Below, piece by piece: positions 1-12,300 of a stretch of 64,000 bases of DNA. The position numbers and the translations under genes were made by a program. Positions within the stretch are counted from its first letter, which is position 1, and the number at the start of each line of letters is the position of its first letter. This DNA is from Ophioderma brevispina (Eukaryota > Echinodermata > Ophiuroidea > Amphilepidida > Ophiodermatidae): assembly GCA_023653785.1 (NCBI GenBank), contig JAMKCH010014301.1, forward strand, positions 1 to 64,000. The letters are read 5' to 3'. The notes under the pieces are model-generated. The model had not been told where the DNA came from and searched no databases. It worked only from the letters and a program-made list of their open reading frames with translations.

Positions 1-1185
1 ACCCCCCCACTAATAAATTATAGGTCTGACCCCACCCAAAATGCAAGTTTGTTTCCAATTTCAGGTCACAGGCCAGAAACCTAAACTGCAAAATGGCTAT
101 TATTTTGTGGTGCGTTCTGTCTCACAGATACATCACAATCAGTGTGTGGTTCACACACAATGAATACGGATTCTTGTCGTTGGCGTCTGAAACGTGCGGC
201 TTGTATCATGATGTGCTGATCGTTGCTCAAACGTAGAACCCTAATCTATTGCATGCCGTATGAGTTCCGTAAGACTATAATGTATTTACTTGGTGGAAAA
301 GGAGGGGTGGGGTGGGGTTACATGTGGTGACCTCATGTGACCTTGATGACATCTGTGAACCTTTGGCCCCCTTCTTCAAACTGTGACGGCGACGACACTC
401 GCGGTCTGGGGACCGCGAATGTATTTTTTATTTTTATTTTTTTGAAAAGGAATTCCCCCTCAAAAGCCTGAAATCACACCAATTTTAACTCAAAACAGTG
501 TAAACAATATTTACTGTAAAATTATTACTTGTTAAAGAAACTATGAATTTGGATCACTTCTGATTTCAAAAATTATGAAATTGTCCTATCTCCAAGGTAT
601 TTTTATTTCCCTCCCCAACCAAAAATCAAATTTTCTGTTAGTCATACATAAAAAAGGAATAACGTTAAAATGTCTCCATAAAAAATTCAACCTGCCTACT
701 GGAAACCAACTTTTTTGTCTTTACACCACTAATAAGTTATTTGAAAGAATTTTTTCATAGCAGTGTTCTCAGTAAACTTCTCATCAAAAATGTTTCTTGT
801 CTAATTTAAAGTCAACTTCTAAATGGAAATAAGAGTAAGCAAAAACAAAACAGGAAACCACAACAAAAACACACCAAAAGAAATTCGAACTTTAGATCAA
901 CATTTATGTCAGGAAGTGTTAAAGCTGGTTTCCTCAGATTTTGTATTTTTCAAATTAAATTCCAAATGTCTGGGAATTCTGTTTCCTAAACTTGATTTTA
1001 CAGCAGAGAAATACTGCTTTAACACACCAAGCAATTAAGGGCACTATCAGTGATTTGCTTATAAGTCAGCAAATCGAAAAATCATCAAAAATCAGATTTT
1101 GGGGTTGCATGGATGTAACAGTACATGTATCTAACCATACCCTGCAAATAATAGACCGAAACAACCGACTACAGACAGATCAAGA
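1..1185. other. Non-coding stretch, no gene recognised
   Basis: AT-rich sequence with stop codons in all frames and no recognisable protein domain. Short open frames (for example 823-1038 plus) have no family signature. The last part (about 1090-1185) drifts into weak similarity with the repeat that begins near 1190. Confidence 0.5.
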
Positions 1186-1189
1186 TTTT

Positions 1190-1400
1190 AGCATGACTGT
1201 TCGTACGGACACTCTCTACAACACATAATTGAATGAGAATCGTTTCTGAAACACGCCGTTTTTTTCTTCCCTTTCTGTCAATCCTACAGCTGGAAAAGGT
1301 AACGTTGATAATTCTACAGACTTATCCTTCAGTTGAAGCTATCCTGCAAATTTCAAATAATTTTTTTTCATCACTGGTAGTGTCCTTTAAATACATTCCT
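1190..1400. repeat. Dispersed repeat R1, copy 1
   Basis: About 210 bp that recurs, diverged, at 3505-3715, 28685-28920 and 29636-29850. Shared landmarks are a CGGACACT/CGTACACTTACTACAACA block, GAATGAGAATCGT, a TTTTCTGTCAATTCTTC-like block and GCTATTCCTGCAAATTTCAAAT. No coding frame is conserved between copies, so this is a non-coding dispersed repeat. In the 28-30 kb region it forms the end of a tandem unit, so this copy could be a fragment of that larger unit. Confidence 0.7.
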
Positions 1401-2199
1401 GGTATCCTGGTGTATGCCATCACTCAAGGCATTTCAGATTTTTTGTTTTTTTTGATGCAACAATTTTTGTTTTTGGGACACAGTCAGTAATTCCAATTAA
1501 AGTTGAATTCCTTGCATGCAAAATAATATGCAAACAATTTTTAAAAATATTCTTTTATTAGGAGATGTGTTAGTAAATTGTTTGTCTTTGACAATTTTTG
1601 ATCAATTGGGTTCTGAAATTTATTTCATCATCATTGCAAATTTTAGCGTGAAAAAAAAAATTGAACAAAAATTAACCAAAACATATGCATGCAGACATCA
1701 TCATCTCATATTATCTCCATCATCATGTGAATGCTATTACTGTTCAAAACTCTACATTTTATACAATTTCCAAATGTAGCTAGCATACTATATCTTATTA
1801 CAATTAACTGCTGTTTAATGCAGCAGCAATTTTTCTAACATTTTTGCTACATGACAAGTCCCTCTGACAGACATGCTCAACATCAATTAGGAACTCCTTG
1901 CCAAGCCACTAGATACTTACAGGGGCATTCAGAGGATTGTGGGAGACTGGGTGTAACTGCACCCTCAATGTTTGTGGAAAAAAGTTGAATTTTTGCATGC
2001 AGTCACTACCTACCTCTGAATTAACCAATAACCCAAATAATAAGCCATATTTTTTTATGTCCAGATCCATACAATTACACCTTGGCCGATTAAGAACTGA
2101 AATTAAAAAAAAATACTAAAATCAAAACTTGGAGTTGCATAATTAGACTTTTTTAGCATAGTGTTATTTTGGTGTCCCTGTCCCTGAACTATAGCTTGT
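1401..2199. other. Non-coding stretch, nothing recognised
   Basis: AT-rich sequence with poly-T and poly-A runs and no domain, inverted repeat or splice-bounded exon that I can support. Confidence 0.5.
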
Positions 2200-2631
2200 A
2201 AGACGCTCGGCTATGTCCCTTTTCGAGGGGGGTATGTATGATCATTGGTATTGGCCCTCTCCCCTGTGCCGAGTCTATTTAAACCCAAGCTCGACACGTC
2301 GTAGCCCAGGCGAAGACCATGGACCACGACCCCCAATATGGAGTGTTCAGTCAGAGTACTTCGGATATGTAAACCCGTAACACATGGCATAAGAAAAGCC
2401 TAAGCCTAGTCCCGTGCCCATGTAAACTTGTACACATGTCAAATTATAGAAAATGGTCTCAAAATCTATTTCATACCTTCCATTTATAATACATGAATCA
2501 CTCCCATTTATAAACGAATTAGTACCGTTCACAAGTCAAAACCCTTGTCAACACTGCTGTACCCGAATCTCCTCCCATATTAGAAATTGCTAAATAATGA
2601 ATTGCTCACTGCGAGGCGAGCCGAGCGTCTT
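2200..2631. repeat. Short inverted-repeat element, about 430 bp
   Basis: The 13-mer AAGACGCTCGGCT (2200-2212) is matched by its exact reverse complement at 2619-2631. The interior is GC-richer than the flanks and has a TATTTAAA box-like string near 2275. No clear target-site duplication is seen. A second pair with a related terminal word lies at 2955-3153, which favours a MITE family over chance. Confidence 0.4.
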
Positions 2632-2954
2632 GTTCGTTCTGTATTTCATACAACTGGATGGGCCGAACCATTAGCAAATTAACACAGTAGCTTACGCATT
2701 GGATACATGATGTCGATTCATGCTGTCATCATGAGTATAGCCGAGCATGAACGTGTCTGGTGACTGGTCCCGTGCTTCATGTACAAAGGTCACTCTCATG
2801 ACTAAATTAATCTCGATCCAGTAATAATACGTCATTGCAGCATGTATCTTTGATTGGCTAGTAAAACTTGAATAATTCATCGTCGCCCGTATATGGAAAA
2901 CAACCCCCCGCGAAGACTTTTTCCCAATCTCGGAACAAGATTTACAAACTAGCC

Positions 2955-3153
2955 AAGACGCTTCGCTGAGAAGGAAAATTCATCTGCACGTGCACGTCAC
3001 TCGTCTTTTCAATGCTTACCGAATAACAGTGAAGACCTAGCATTGCACTGGCATGTCGGTTGGTGGGATTCTCATCCGGTTTGGATTTTAATACCAGGAA
3101 TAGGCTAGATCTCAACGGATTTTGCTAGTTAAATAATTCAAGCGAAGCGTCTT
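2955..3153. repeat. Short inverted-repeat element, about 200 bp
   Basis: AAGACGCTTCGCT at 2955-2967 is mirrored by AGCGAAGCGTCTT at 3141-3153. The terminal word starts AAGACGCT as in the 2200-2631 element. No target duplication is evident, so the exact element limits are uncertain. Confidence 0.4.
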
Positions 3154-3504
3154 AACCAAGCCTATCAGAACTACGGCAAACCGAAGAGGTTTGATCACCA
3201 CTGGATCTCAGAATGTCAACTTTAATACCCCTTGGAATCCCTCAGTTGGAATTTTCAACAAAGGGTTTATTTTGTGGTCCTCTTTAGAAATAGTGACAAA
3301 ACAGAAGGAGATTATGATTAAACACTTGGATCTCTGAATCAGTTCATAGTGTCAAGACCACCCTGAAATCCTAGAATTTTCTTAAAATTAATAAGTGAAA
3401 GTCTTCCTTAAACGGCACTATCATGATTTTTAAATGTCTGTACAAGTACACTAATGTACCTTGCAATGCTTAGACCAGAATCCTTAATAAGGACATTTCT
3501 TTAG

Positions 3505-3715
3505 TCATTTGTCTATACGTACACTTACTACAACATGTAACTGAATGGAAATTCTTATCTTTGGACACAGGCGTTTTCCTTTTCTGTCAGTTCTTCACCT
3601 TGGAAAAAGTAACTTACAGAGTTCTGACTGACTTATCCTTCACTTTTAAGCTATTCCGGTCAAATTTCAAATATTTTGATTCTTTTGATTGAATTACTGA
3701 TATGTCTTAATGTCG
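3505..3715. repeat. Dispersed repeat R1, copy 2
   Basis: This stretch matches 1190-1400 and the two later copies near 28.7 and 29.6 kb through the ACACTTACTACAACATGTA and CCTTTTCTGTCAGTTCTTC blocks, with scattered single-base indels. It is non-coding. Confidence 0.7.
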
Positions 3716-5033
3716 GTCTGGTTCATATTACTATGCAGTGGGTCACTTTTCCAAGCCAGATAATAAAATAAATGATTGCAACCGAATATTCTGAATTTGT
3801 TATTTTAAACAGAAAACTTTGTTCAGGACTTATTTTGGAGCACGTTAGAACATCCAGATCCACTTTTGATCGGAGTTTCACATGTAGTGGATCACCTTTT
3901 GTCTCACCTGAGTGAGGTTCGAAATACTGTGGCAATTGCTAATTTCTTGTGTTTGCATATGTGTATATATCTGTGACATTAGGTTAAAGTTTTCAAATAT
4001 TTGACTATTATCTGGAGTTTATCAGGGGTAGAATTCGTCGCTGAGTGCGGAATCAGTATGATACCCAACAAACAAATTTTGTGAGAATCATATAATTCGG
4101 ATACTGTGTTAAATTTTAAAGTTTACGAGAATTCAAACATTGATTCCGCAAATCAGTTTACGAGACACACAGTCTTTGCAAGAATCGATTCTCTGATTCT
4201 CACAGAAATTCTAGCCATGGTTCTGTGATGAGCTATCGTGGTGAAACTTGGTGGGATTGGTAAGAGGGGCCAGTGGTTCTTGATCTGATTAGATTGAGGG
4301 CAAAATATAAATAGAGGCTTCACTACTGAAGTGTCCACGTCCATTAAATTATATTAGTCTTAAACCATAGGAAAATATTAGAGTATTGCACCTACAAATG
4401 TTCCCGGAGATCCTGAATGCCAGGCAAGACTAGCACGTCCAGAACTACCTTGTTTTTGTTCCTGCTTGTTCTTTGGCAAAATGATTCTTCCTGTCATAAC
4501 ATAAAAGCCAATCAACCTAGAATATTTATCATAATATTACTTCTTATGGATGTCCAGGGATCGATGACTTCCAAAGAGGAACTGTGCAGCATCCCAGAGT
4601 CAACGGTACCAATAAGACAAGAGTATTGGTGCTGAAGCAATGCATTCAAACGTCATCTTATAAAAAGCGAAGTACAAACATGAGCACCCACTAAGAATGC
4701 ATAAGACAGGGGTTTTTTCGCTTCTCCATCCCACTCCCATGCTTTCTTTTTTACGACTTGCAGATGTACCCCTTCCCTATGGGTAATGGACTTTCCTTTC
4801 TCACTCCACTTTTGGTGTCACCTCAAGGACGGAATACTACCTTAGCTTCTTCTCTATGCATAATTGACTAGAAGTGCAAAACAATCATTGTATGATGATG
4901 GGTAATATGAGAGCAATTATGTAATTTATCCTGTTAATATGCATGGGGAGAAAGAGAACAACGGATGTTGAGGGGACTTGAGGTCAGGATTTGTTAGGGT
5001 GGGTTAAGTGCATATTTGATCACCTATTTTTAA
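3716..5033. other. Non-coding stretch, nothing recognised
   Basis: Contains only short open frames without family signatures (3723-3935 and 4153-4344 minus, 4417-4635 plus). No repeat shared with the rest of the window was noticed. Confidence 0.45.
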
Positions 5034-5262
5034 GAAAACTAAGGTAGCACTGATATGAAAAAACTTGCCTACATGAGGCAGGACTTCCAATGCTTCTAAA
5101 TCACATACAAGAAAACTAAGAGCAGCCTGATATAAAAACACATTCATACATGAGAAGGACTTCAGTTTACTCCTAATCACACTAAGTAAACTAAGAGTAG
5201 GCACTGATATCAAAACACATCCTAAATGAAGCAGGACTTCAATGACATTATAACATGTTGTT
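5034..5262. repeat. Minisatellite, three units of about 77 bp
   Basis: Three diverged units each contain ACTAAG, CTGATAT and a CAGGACTTC or AAGGACTTC block, starting near 5036, 5113 and 5190. The tandem structure keeps a minus-strand frame open for 115 codons (5004-5351), but that frame merely repeats the unit and has no domain. Confidence 0.75.
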
Positions 5263-6677
5263 TTTTTGTTTTTGTGTGTACACTGTTTTGAACGCCCTTT
5301 AAAAAAGTTGGGTATTTGGGCAATTTTACGAATGAGGAGGTAAAAAACCATTCACTTCACACAGGAGGTAGGCATGCAGTGTTGTGCCATAAAAACAGTG
5401 GTAGTTTCTTTGTATTTAAATTATTAAATTGATATTTATTTACTATCCAGAGGTCAAACGTTGTGCGGAACAAAATAGTAATAATTGATTATTGCTATTT
5501 GGATTGATTTTTTGTGTATTCACTTTTGGTAGATACTTTTATAATTATGCATACATAGTACAAATTATGGTGCTCTAAATAGTTTTAATAAACTTGCCTG
5601 CAACCAATATTGATTGCAGGCAAATCAGATGGAACGTAAATCACTGTTTCGTATGGTTGATATTTTCCTTTTGGCATTTTTTTAGAATTACATACAACAT
5701 GAAATGCAGTAAAAATTTCTGTGAACAGCTACAGAATGTAGTAATAACTTAAAACTGGTAGGGTGGTAAACCATGACTTTCTGTTGCTCTGCAGTTTTTT
5801 TTGCATCCAGATGGTTAATGAATATTTCATGAGAATTTGCTATGAACTAAATAATGTGTGGGGCCATCTTAATTTTGTTGTAATTCTTGTTATTTGGCTC
5901 TATACAACCATATTTAAAAATTTGTCAATGGTATCTTGAAAATCCAAAATTTGTTACAAGGTTATAGCCCATGCCAAAGTAGTGCTGGGTAAAATTGAGT
6001 ACCGGTCTTTAGTTGGAAATCCTCTTGTAGTCCAGCAGAAAGTGCCACTATATTATCACTACTGCGATTATTTTGCCAACACTTTGGATTTTTCACATTT
6101 CATGTGTTCAAGGAACATCAAAAGGAATCGCTTTCAACTTTTTGCCGAATTTTCAGTGTCGTATTTCGTCACCTGGGGGCGCCTTTTCACAATATGATTC
6201 ACCATAGCAAATTACGCAGTTAGCTGAAACTGCCTGCCTGCCTATTGGGTTATAAGCGAATATGCTATTTCACGTACTTATTGAGATTTTTGCCGGTTGG
6301 TAGAGCTAATTTTAAGCTTACCGCCGGTCAAATTGAGTCTGCCGCTAGCTAACCACGGAACGGCGCCAACCAGTGAGCTGTAACATGGTTAGCACTTGGT
6401 TTTAAAGACATATTGGTACCTTTTATTGAACCTCAGACCTTTCCAATTGAACATCAGAAATTTTTAGAGTAAAATCCAACGTATATGAGCGTCCCTCATA
6501 TGCTCGCATACGTTCACAAGCTCTTGCCAGTGGCGAACATTAAGTAAAGGCAATACGCGTAAAAGTGATGACGCCTAACAGTGCGTGGACAAAACTTGTT
6601 ACAATGACTTTATCGAGGTCATCACCAAAGTTAAGTTTGGTAAACATCATTTTGAAAAAGGTCTATAATATGATATT
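5263..6677. other. Non-coding stretch, nothing recognised
   Basis: AT-rich with short GC-richer islands near 6300-6370. A 71-codon plus-strand frame (5982-6197) shows no domain and no convincing splice sites. Confidence 0.45.
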
Positions 6678-7037
6678 GGAACGACCACATTATTGGCTTG
6701 ATTGAAGTAATGTAATACATGGCCCTTTATGGTGACCCTTTACATTAAAACCTACTGCAAAAGCATACCAGGCAACTGTGAACTATTACATAACACAATA
6801 ACCACAGGGAACAGTTCAAAACACATATACACAGCTGTTACACAACACACCGGCGTAACCAGACCCGGCTTTTTGAGGGGGACCCCAGATGCGTAAGGAC
6901 CTCTAATAGCCAAAAATACGCTGATTTTGCTTGTTTTGGTATGAACCCCCGGGGCACATGCCCCAAAAGCACCCCCCAAGATATGCCACTGCAACAAAGT
7001 ACTGACTGTGCAATAAATAACCAGGTCCATTTTTTAA
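6678..7037. repeat. 360-bp direct repeat, copy 1 (hAT-like interior)
   Basis: Nearly identical to 7179-7538. Inside it, CACCGGCGTAACCAG and, on the other strand, CAGTGGCATATCTTGG face each other, resembling the CAG-type ends of small hAT-derived elements. No clean 8-bp duplication is visible. The minus-strand ORFs across both copies are long only because the copies match; no protein family is recognisable. Confidence 0.75.
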
Positions 7038-7157
7038 CCCTCGTCTACCTGAGCCATTTTTTGTAACAAAACTCCCGAAGGGGGGGGTGGTTACCACCCC
7101 CCCTGTGATTTTCGTTACTGAACACCCGATTCCTGTAAATTTGGTACCAAAGGATAG
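7038..7157. repeat. G/C-run dispersed repeat, reverse orientation
   Basis: The reverse complement matches the segment around 37500-37640: TTTTTTGTAACAAAA, then CCGAAGGGG, a GGTGG/CCACC inverted core flanked by runs of G and C, then TTTTCGTTACTGAACAC. The core at about 7081-7105 is an almost perfect odd-length palindrome. Other members lie at 36.8-38.8 and 51.7-52.3 kb. Confidence 0.7.
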
Positions 7158-7178
7158 TTTTTTTTTTTTTTTTTTTTT
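7158..7178 (+). repeat. Poly(T) tract at repeat junction
   Basis: About 21 consecutive T sit between the G/C-run repeat and copy 2 of the 360-bp direct repeat, at a junction where the copy order is broken. Confidence 0.85.
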
Positions 7179-7538
7179 GGAATCGACCACATTATTGGCT
7201 TGATTGAAGTAATGTAATACATGGACCTTTATGGTGACCATTTACATTAAAACATACTTCAAAAGCATACCAGGCAACTGTGAACTATTACATAACACAA
7301 TAACCACAGGGAACAGTTCAAAACACATATACACAGCTGTTACACAACACACCGGCGTAACCAGACCCGGCTTTTTGAGGGGGACCCCAGATGCGTAAGG
7401 ACCTCTAATAGCCAAAAATACGCTGATTTTGCTTGTTTTGGTATGAACCCCCGGGGCACATGCCCCAAAAGCACCCCCAAGATATGCCACTGCAACAAAT
7501 TACTGACTGTGCAATAAATAACCAGGTCCATTTTTTAA
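7179..7538. repeat. 360-bp direct repeat, copy 2
   Basis: Near-identical to 6678-7037, with few substitutions and a one-base indel in a C run. Both copies end at the same GGTCCATTTTTTAA word, then diverge. A partial inverted relative follows at 7735-7830. Confidence 0.75.
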
Positions 7539-7734
7539 GGTATTTGGACCAGAGGTATAGGGTGCCTTTTGGAACATTATGAAAAATGTGCCCCAAAACT
7601 CAAGTTGTGCACAAAATGTTGAAACAAGTTGTTTTTATTTAAATCCCAACTAACTGACCACTGACAAACTTATAAGTTACATTTCTGTAAGTTACATTTA
7701 AGTATCTTTGACAACAAAAAGGGCAGAGTTACTA

Positions 7735-7830
7735 GAAAACATTGTGCAAAATCAGCCTATTTTTAGCTATTAGGGGGTCCTTCTGGCCCCGGGGTTCCTC
7801 AAAAAGCCAGGTCTGGATACACCGGTGGAA
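7735..7830 (-). repeat. Partial inverted copy of the 6.7/7.2 kb repeat
   Basis: The reverse complement aligns with the start of the 360-bp repeat: CCAGACC(T/C)GGCTTTTTGAGG, then AATAGC(C/T)AAAAATA and GCTGATTTTGC. It is more diverged than the two direct copies, so it is an older member of the family. Confidence 0.6.
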
Positions 7831-7838
7831 AAGTAGCA

Positions 7839-8574
7839 TTTTAAGTACATGAATCTTCAAATATCTACAAATAATTTGGAGTTAGTTCTTGTTTTTGAGA
7901 TTGAACCTATGACATGTTTTACAAAAATTGGATATGGTTTATACCCTTCTGTACCTCCAGTGATGATAATGCCTCTGGTTATGCCATTGGCAACCTTTGT
8001 AGAACATTGGGAGAGAAAATCCTACACAACATCTAGAACAAGAGAGAAAGTGAATTCTCCAGACGATTTGATTCAGGCTGTCAGTCTTTCTTTCACAGTT
8101 CATTGATCCTGTCAAACTCAGCTACAGATTGTTATATGCATGGCATGCATCGGGAGAGATGCACAATCGCCCTTGGACTTAAGGGCTTTGGCCAAATAGA
8201 ATTGGCCATTCAATGTGAGCTTGGAGATTCTCATTGTAAACCATGTCAAGTCATGTGGTGGAAGTTGGAGTACTGGATGTTGACATCATTAGAAGAATTC
8301 ATTTTATACAAATCTGTATTCTAATTTACAATAACATGATAACTTTTCCTATGCCAAATAAGTGCTCCTTATATTAAATTTGGCACAAATAATTAACACA
8401 GTCACTTCTTTTCTAAAAGCAAAAGAGGTTTGACCCCCTGCCTCCCTTCAGAGGAATGTATCTATATTTTTTATGATTTTGACTTTGATACAGAAATTTA
8501 TATTAGGGTTAGAGGTCTTTTAATTAATCAAAACAGTTTTGTCAAAAGAACTTTTAAAAGTTGATTTTTCATTC
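7839..8574. other. Non-coding stretch with two short open frames
   Basis: Plus-strand frames at 7849-8106 (85 codons) and 8103-8324 (73 codons) lie head to tail in different frames. Neither has a recognisable domain. A diverged exon cannot be excluded, but no strong acceptor-donor pair frames either one. Confidence 0.35.
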
Positions 8575-8582
8575 CCATGGAA

Positions 8583-9332
8583 CAGGGGTGTCCAACCTTT
8601 TTGACGCAGGGGCTGCATTGGTTGAATCCAAAACTATTGCGGGCTACAAGCAATATAAAAAACGGTCTCAAGTTTGGTTTGAGTAAGGACGTGACCAACA
8701 TCTATACCAATTTTTGCAGAAAAATCAACCTTAGCAATCTAGATATGAAGAATTTAGGCCAAATTTAACATAAATTTGCCATTTTTTTCTAGAAATGTTG
8801 ACCTTTTTTAGTAATTTGGAAAATATTGGCTTTAGATTGAGAAAATTGGACTAATTTTCCAACAATTTTAGAAAATTTTGTTTGCAGATTAAGGAAATTG
8901 GACTAATTTTCCAACAATTTTTTTTCTTTTAAATTGAAAAAGCGGCCCATTTCTACACCAAAATTGCATGAAAAAGGTGTAATTTATATACCAGAAGGCT
9001 GAAAATGATAGCCATAATTTGTGGCACATATGTAGCCCTGGAGTAATCCTGGGCAATAGTCATCTATACAAATTTGTTGAATCTATTATTGCAGCTAGGA
9101 GTGAGTGTAATACAAGATGGTCTGTGTGTTTGACCTTGTGTGTGTTGGTGTGCTTGTGGACGGTGTGTGTGTGTTGTATTGTGTTATGTTGGTAGGTTTC
9201 TTTGGTTGTATGTGTGAGATATTTAAGTGACATCTCTTTTTATTGAGATATTTATGCATTCTATTTTTTCTGGGAAGTGCGAGCTCTTAGCAGGCCGCAA
9301 ATGGCCCGCGGGTCGCAGGTTGGACATTCCTG
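8583..9332. mobile_element. Non-autonomous hAT-type DNA transposon, 750 bp
   Basis: The left end reads CAGGGGTGTCCAACCT and the reverse complement of the right end reads CAGGAATGTCCAACCT, a 16-bp inverted repeat with two mismatches that begins with CAG, as is typical of hAT ends. It is bounded by a perfect 8-bp duplication CCATGGAA at 8575-8582 and 9333-9340, the hAT target size. The interior has no transposase frame. It includes a duplicated block of about 35 bp (GGACTAATTTTCCAACAATTTT type, near 8836 and 8888) and a GT-rich patch at 9120-9180. Element class and limits are well supported; which autonomous partner moved it is unknown. Confidence 0.92.
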
Positions 9333-9340
9333 CCATGGAA

Positions 9341-12300
9341 GAATGCAGTATTTACAGAAAATATCAACTGTACGGTAACTTCAAGTGTGCAGTATTAAAT
9401 TTGTTGACAAAATTAAGGCTAAAATGGGCAGTAGGTCATTAAATAACTTTATTTTGATTTTTATTTAATAGATGCATCTTTTTTCCCATAAATGGCACAG
9501 TGTACTAATAATCTAAGAAAAATCTGCTATTTTTCTTACTTTCTTACTGCATTTTTCTATGTGGTTGCAGACATAGTTAAATTAATTCTGATCTTGTCAA
9601 TTGACAGGAGGAAACAAGTTGTTACTATTTGAATCAATTTAATGATTTAAAAAACACTAATATCTACATTTGTGTCAGTGTTGTTAAACTAAGCTGGCAA
9701 TGAAGCCTTTAATTAAGTTCATGTGCCATTTGATTTAAGACCTCTCAATCTTACCAGCCTACCTATTATTTCATGGTGGGAAGAAAAACCGATGGCAATT
9801 TCCGTGTCCAAGGGAAATGTGTCATGGCTAAGGGCAGACTTAACCGTGACATGACCATGAATGATGAACAGTTGTCTGATCATGTTTAACCAACTGAGCT
9901 AAATTGCCCAGATATCTGGGACTCATATAATAATATAATAGCCCCTAGGCTGGTGAGATTCCACAACCACATATTAACAATATTCTGAACCACTTTGGCA
10001 TTCAATTTTATAAGCCTTTCAATTCAGTTCCAAGATTCTAAGTACCAGTTAATTAAAGAGAATATCCACCATTTTCAGCCCTAACATGTAATGGGAAGAA
10101 ATATTGGCAATTTTGGTTTGGAAAAACTTGGCAATTACTACATAGTTTAGCTTTATATTATCTTCCTTTCCTAAAAACATTTGTCCAGTGATGTAGTTGT
10201 CATAATTAAAAGTGGTCTTTAAATTTGATGTAGAATTGCTATAAATGTTCACATATAAATGTATGTTGTTTTTTTGGGAGAATCATAAAATTAACAAATT
10301 AAATGGGGTTTGTTGTACTAACAACAGTATCTGGTTTGTTTTTTCTTATCTTTAATTTTACACTCTCAATTCTATTCAATGAATTTCAATGAAAGTGAAA
10401 TTAAAAGAAAAAACACTCTACTGAGTTGGATCTGATGGCTTTCACGAAAGATCAAAATCAATGCTTGAATTTGGTAGTAAATTAAATTAAGGGCAGTGTT
10501 AACAACCTTGAGTTTCCAAGTATCTATTTTGGTTAGTAACGTTGCAAATATTTGATTATTGTATGTTAAAAGTATACATTTGTAGAAAAAAATTGAACGA
10601 TGACCTGATATGGCATCAGATTAATGTATAACTTTCCGTATTTTGAAAGACTAAAAAAACATGATTTTTCCGTTGTTTTCCCTTCTTTTTTTTTCACCCA
10701 AATTTCAGACAGCATAACACAAACAATTTGAATTTTCATGATTCTTTATGTTATTGTTTTAGAAACAAGACAAATTTGTCTAGGGAGGTTTTTTCATTTT
10801 TTTTAAAAATAGAGCTTACTTTCGAAATATTAAGGAAAATGTCAAAATATGTGATTTTTTTACCTGTCTTTTCCAAAATTTGAGTATATATTGGCGAATA
10901 TCTTTATTAAAAATCGCAAATGAAAAATTGAGAAAACCGTCCCTTAGAGAAGAGCGATTGCTATCGTAGAAAGTTAAACCTTAACCTTTACTTCAGCAGC
11001 ATTTTGGAGTTATGCTGTCTGCCAACTTTGCCAAATTTTGGCGAAATTTAACACATTGTGTTTTTATAAAATGTGACTTTTCACGCCATTATAAGCTGTT
11101 CTCTTTTCTCAAATAACTATTACTTTGCACCTTCATAATGAGTATGTTTGTGTAAGTGATGAAAATACATCTTTATGGCAACTATTGAATCAAACATCTT
11201 TGTCTCCAACTCCATAAATCAGAAGAAATTGAATTTCGTCTGTCCTAAATTAGCGCTTTGTTACATTTTCAAATATTTTTTTTCGTTTTTTCAAATGCCG
11301 CTTGCGCAAAAGTACATTAAAGCATGTGCACGCTTCATTACGCAGCTACGCGATGCTGCGCCCTTGCGCCTGACGGCGTGAAATTGCTTAAATTAAATTC
11401 CCTCCGTTAAGACCATGTGCTTGTTGTGGCTTAATGGTCAAATAGCTGTTTTAAAAATCGTCAAAAAACACAGCTCGGATTGTCTGCATGGATAACATTG
11501 TTGGGTAACATGTAAACACAGGTTGATGTTCTAACACAAAATGGTGGCAAAAATCAGAATTCATGTAAAACAAAAGCACTTGGGTTAACACTGACCTTAA
11601 CATTACAAATTTTATTGTTGTACTACAACAGTATCTTCAAAAATGTTCTTTGCCTATTCGGATATAAATGTTTGGCCAGGGCACAATACATTGTAAAAAC
11701 GTACATTGCTTTATGGTTCCTAATTTGAATTCCGGTGAAGATTAGGCTTTTGATGTTGAAAGTAGGGCCCGTTTTCACTAAGAGCTTGGTCAAATGCATG
11801 TTGAGGTTTTTCCTGCCCAAGCGGATGCTATTCATATATATATGCTATCTGTCATATTTTCGCCGATCCTATTTTTGCAAAATCACCCCCTGACCAGTGT
11901 CGATACAAAAATCATTCCATCTCTCCCCAAGATACATTTGGTAGGTGTACTTCTTGGGATGATTACCTACAACTAATTGGAGCATGGGGATCACCCTGAA
12001 CATTAGAAAGCAGAACCAGTTGACAAGTTCTTATTCATTGAGTCAGGACTATTCAGTGGTTTCTGACATTCACAGTCTCCAAAGCCACTTATGAAAAAAT
12101 TGGTATTTCAGCACCTGAGCAGTGTTATTAGCAAAACAGCAGTATGCAACTTTCCACTTTTTCACTGACTTGTCAACCGACCCCAAGTTTGCATACTAGT
12201 ATATGAATTCGTCTGGCAATTATATAATGAACTTTAAAAGTTTAATAATTCACAACAATGAAGCCGCGTGGCCTCTTATTTCCTTACTCTTGAAATTCAG

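Noticed and set aside
2270..2345. TATA-type promoter (TATTTAAA) with downstream ATG
   Set aside because: It lies inside an inverted-repeat element and no coding exon follows.
5004..5351. 115-codon minus-strand frame
   Set aside because: It runs through a 77-bp minisatellite whose unit lacks stops in that frame; no domain or splice context.
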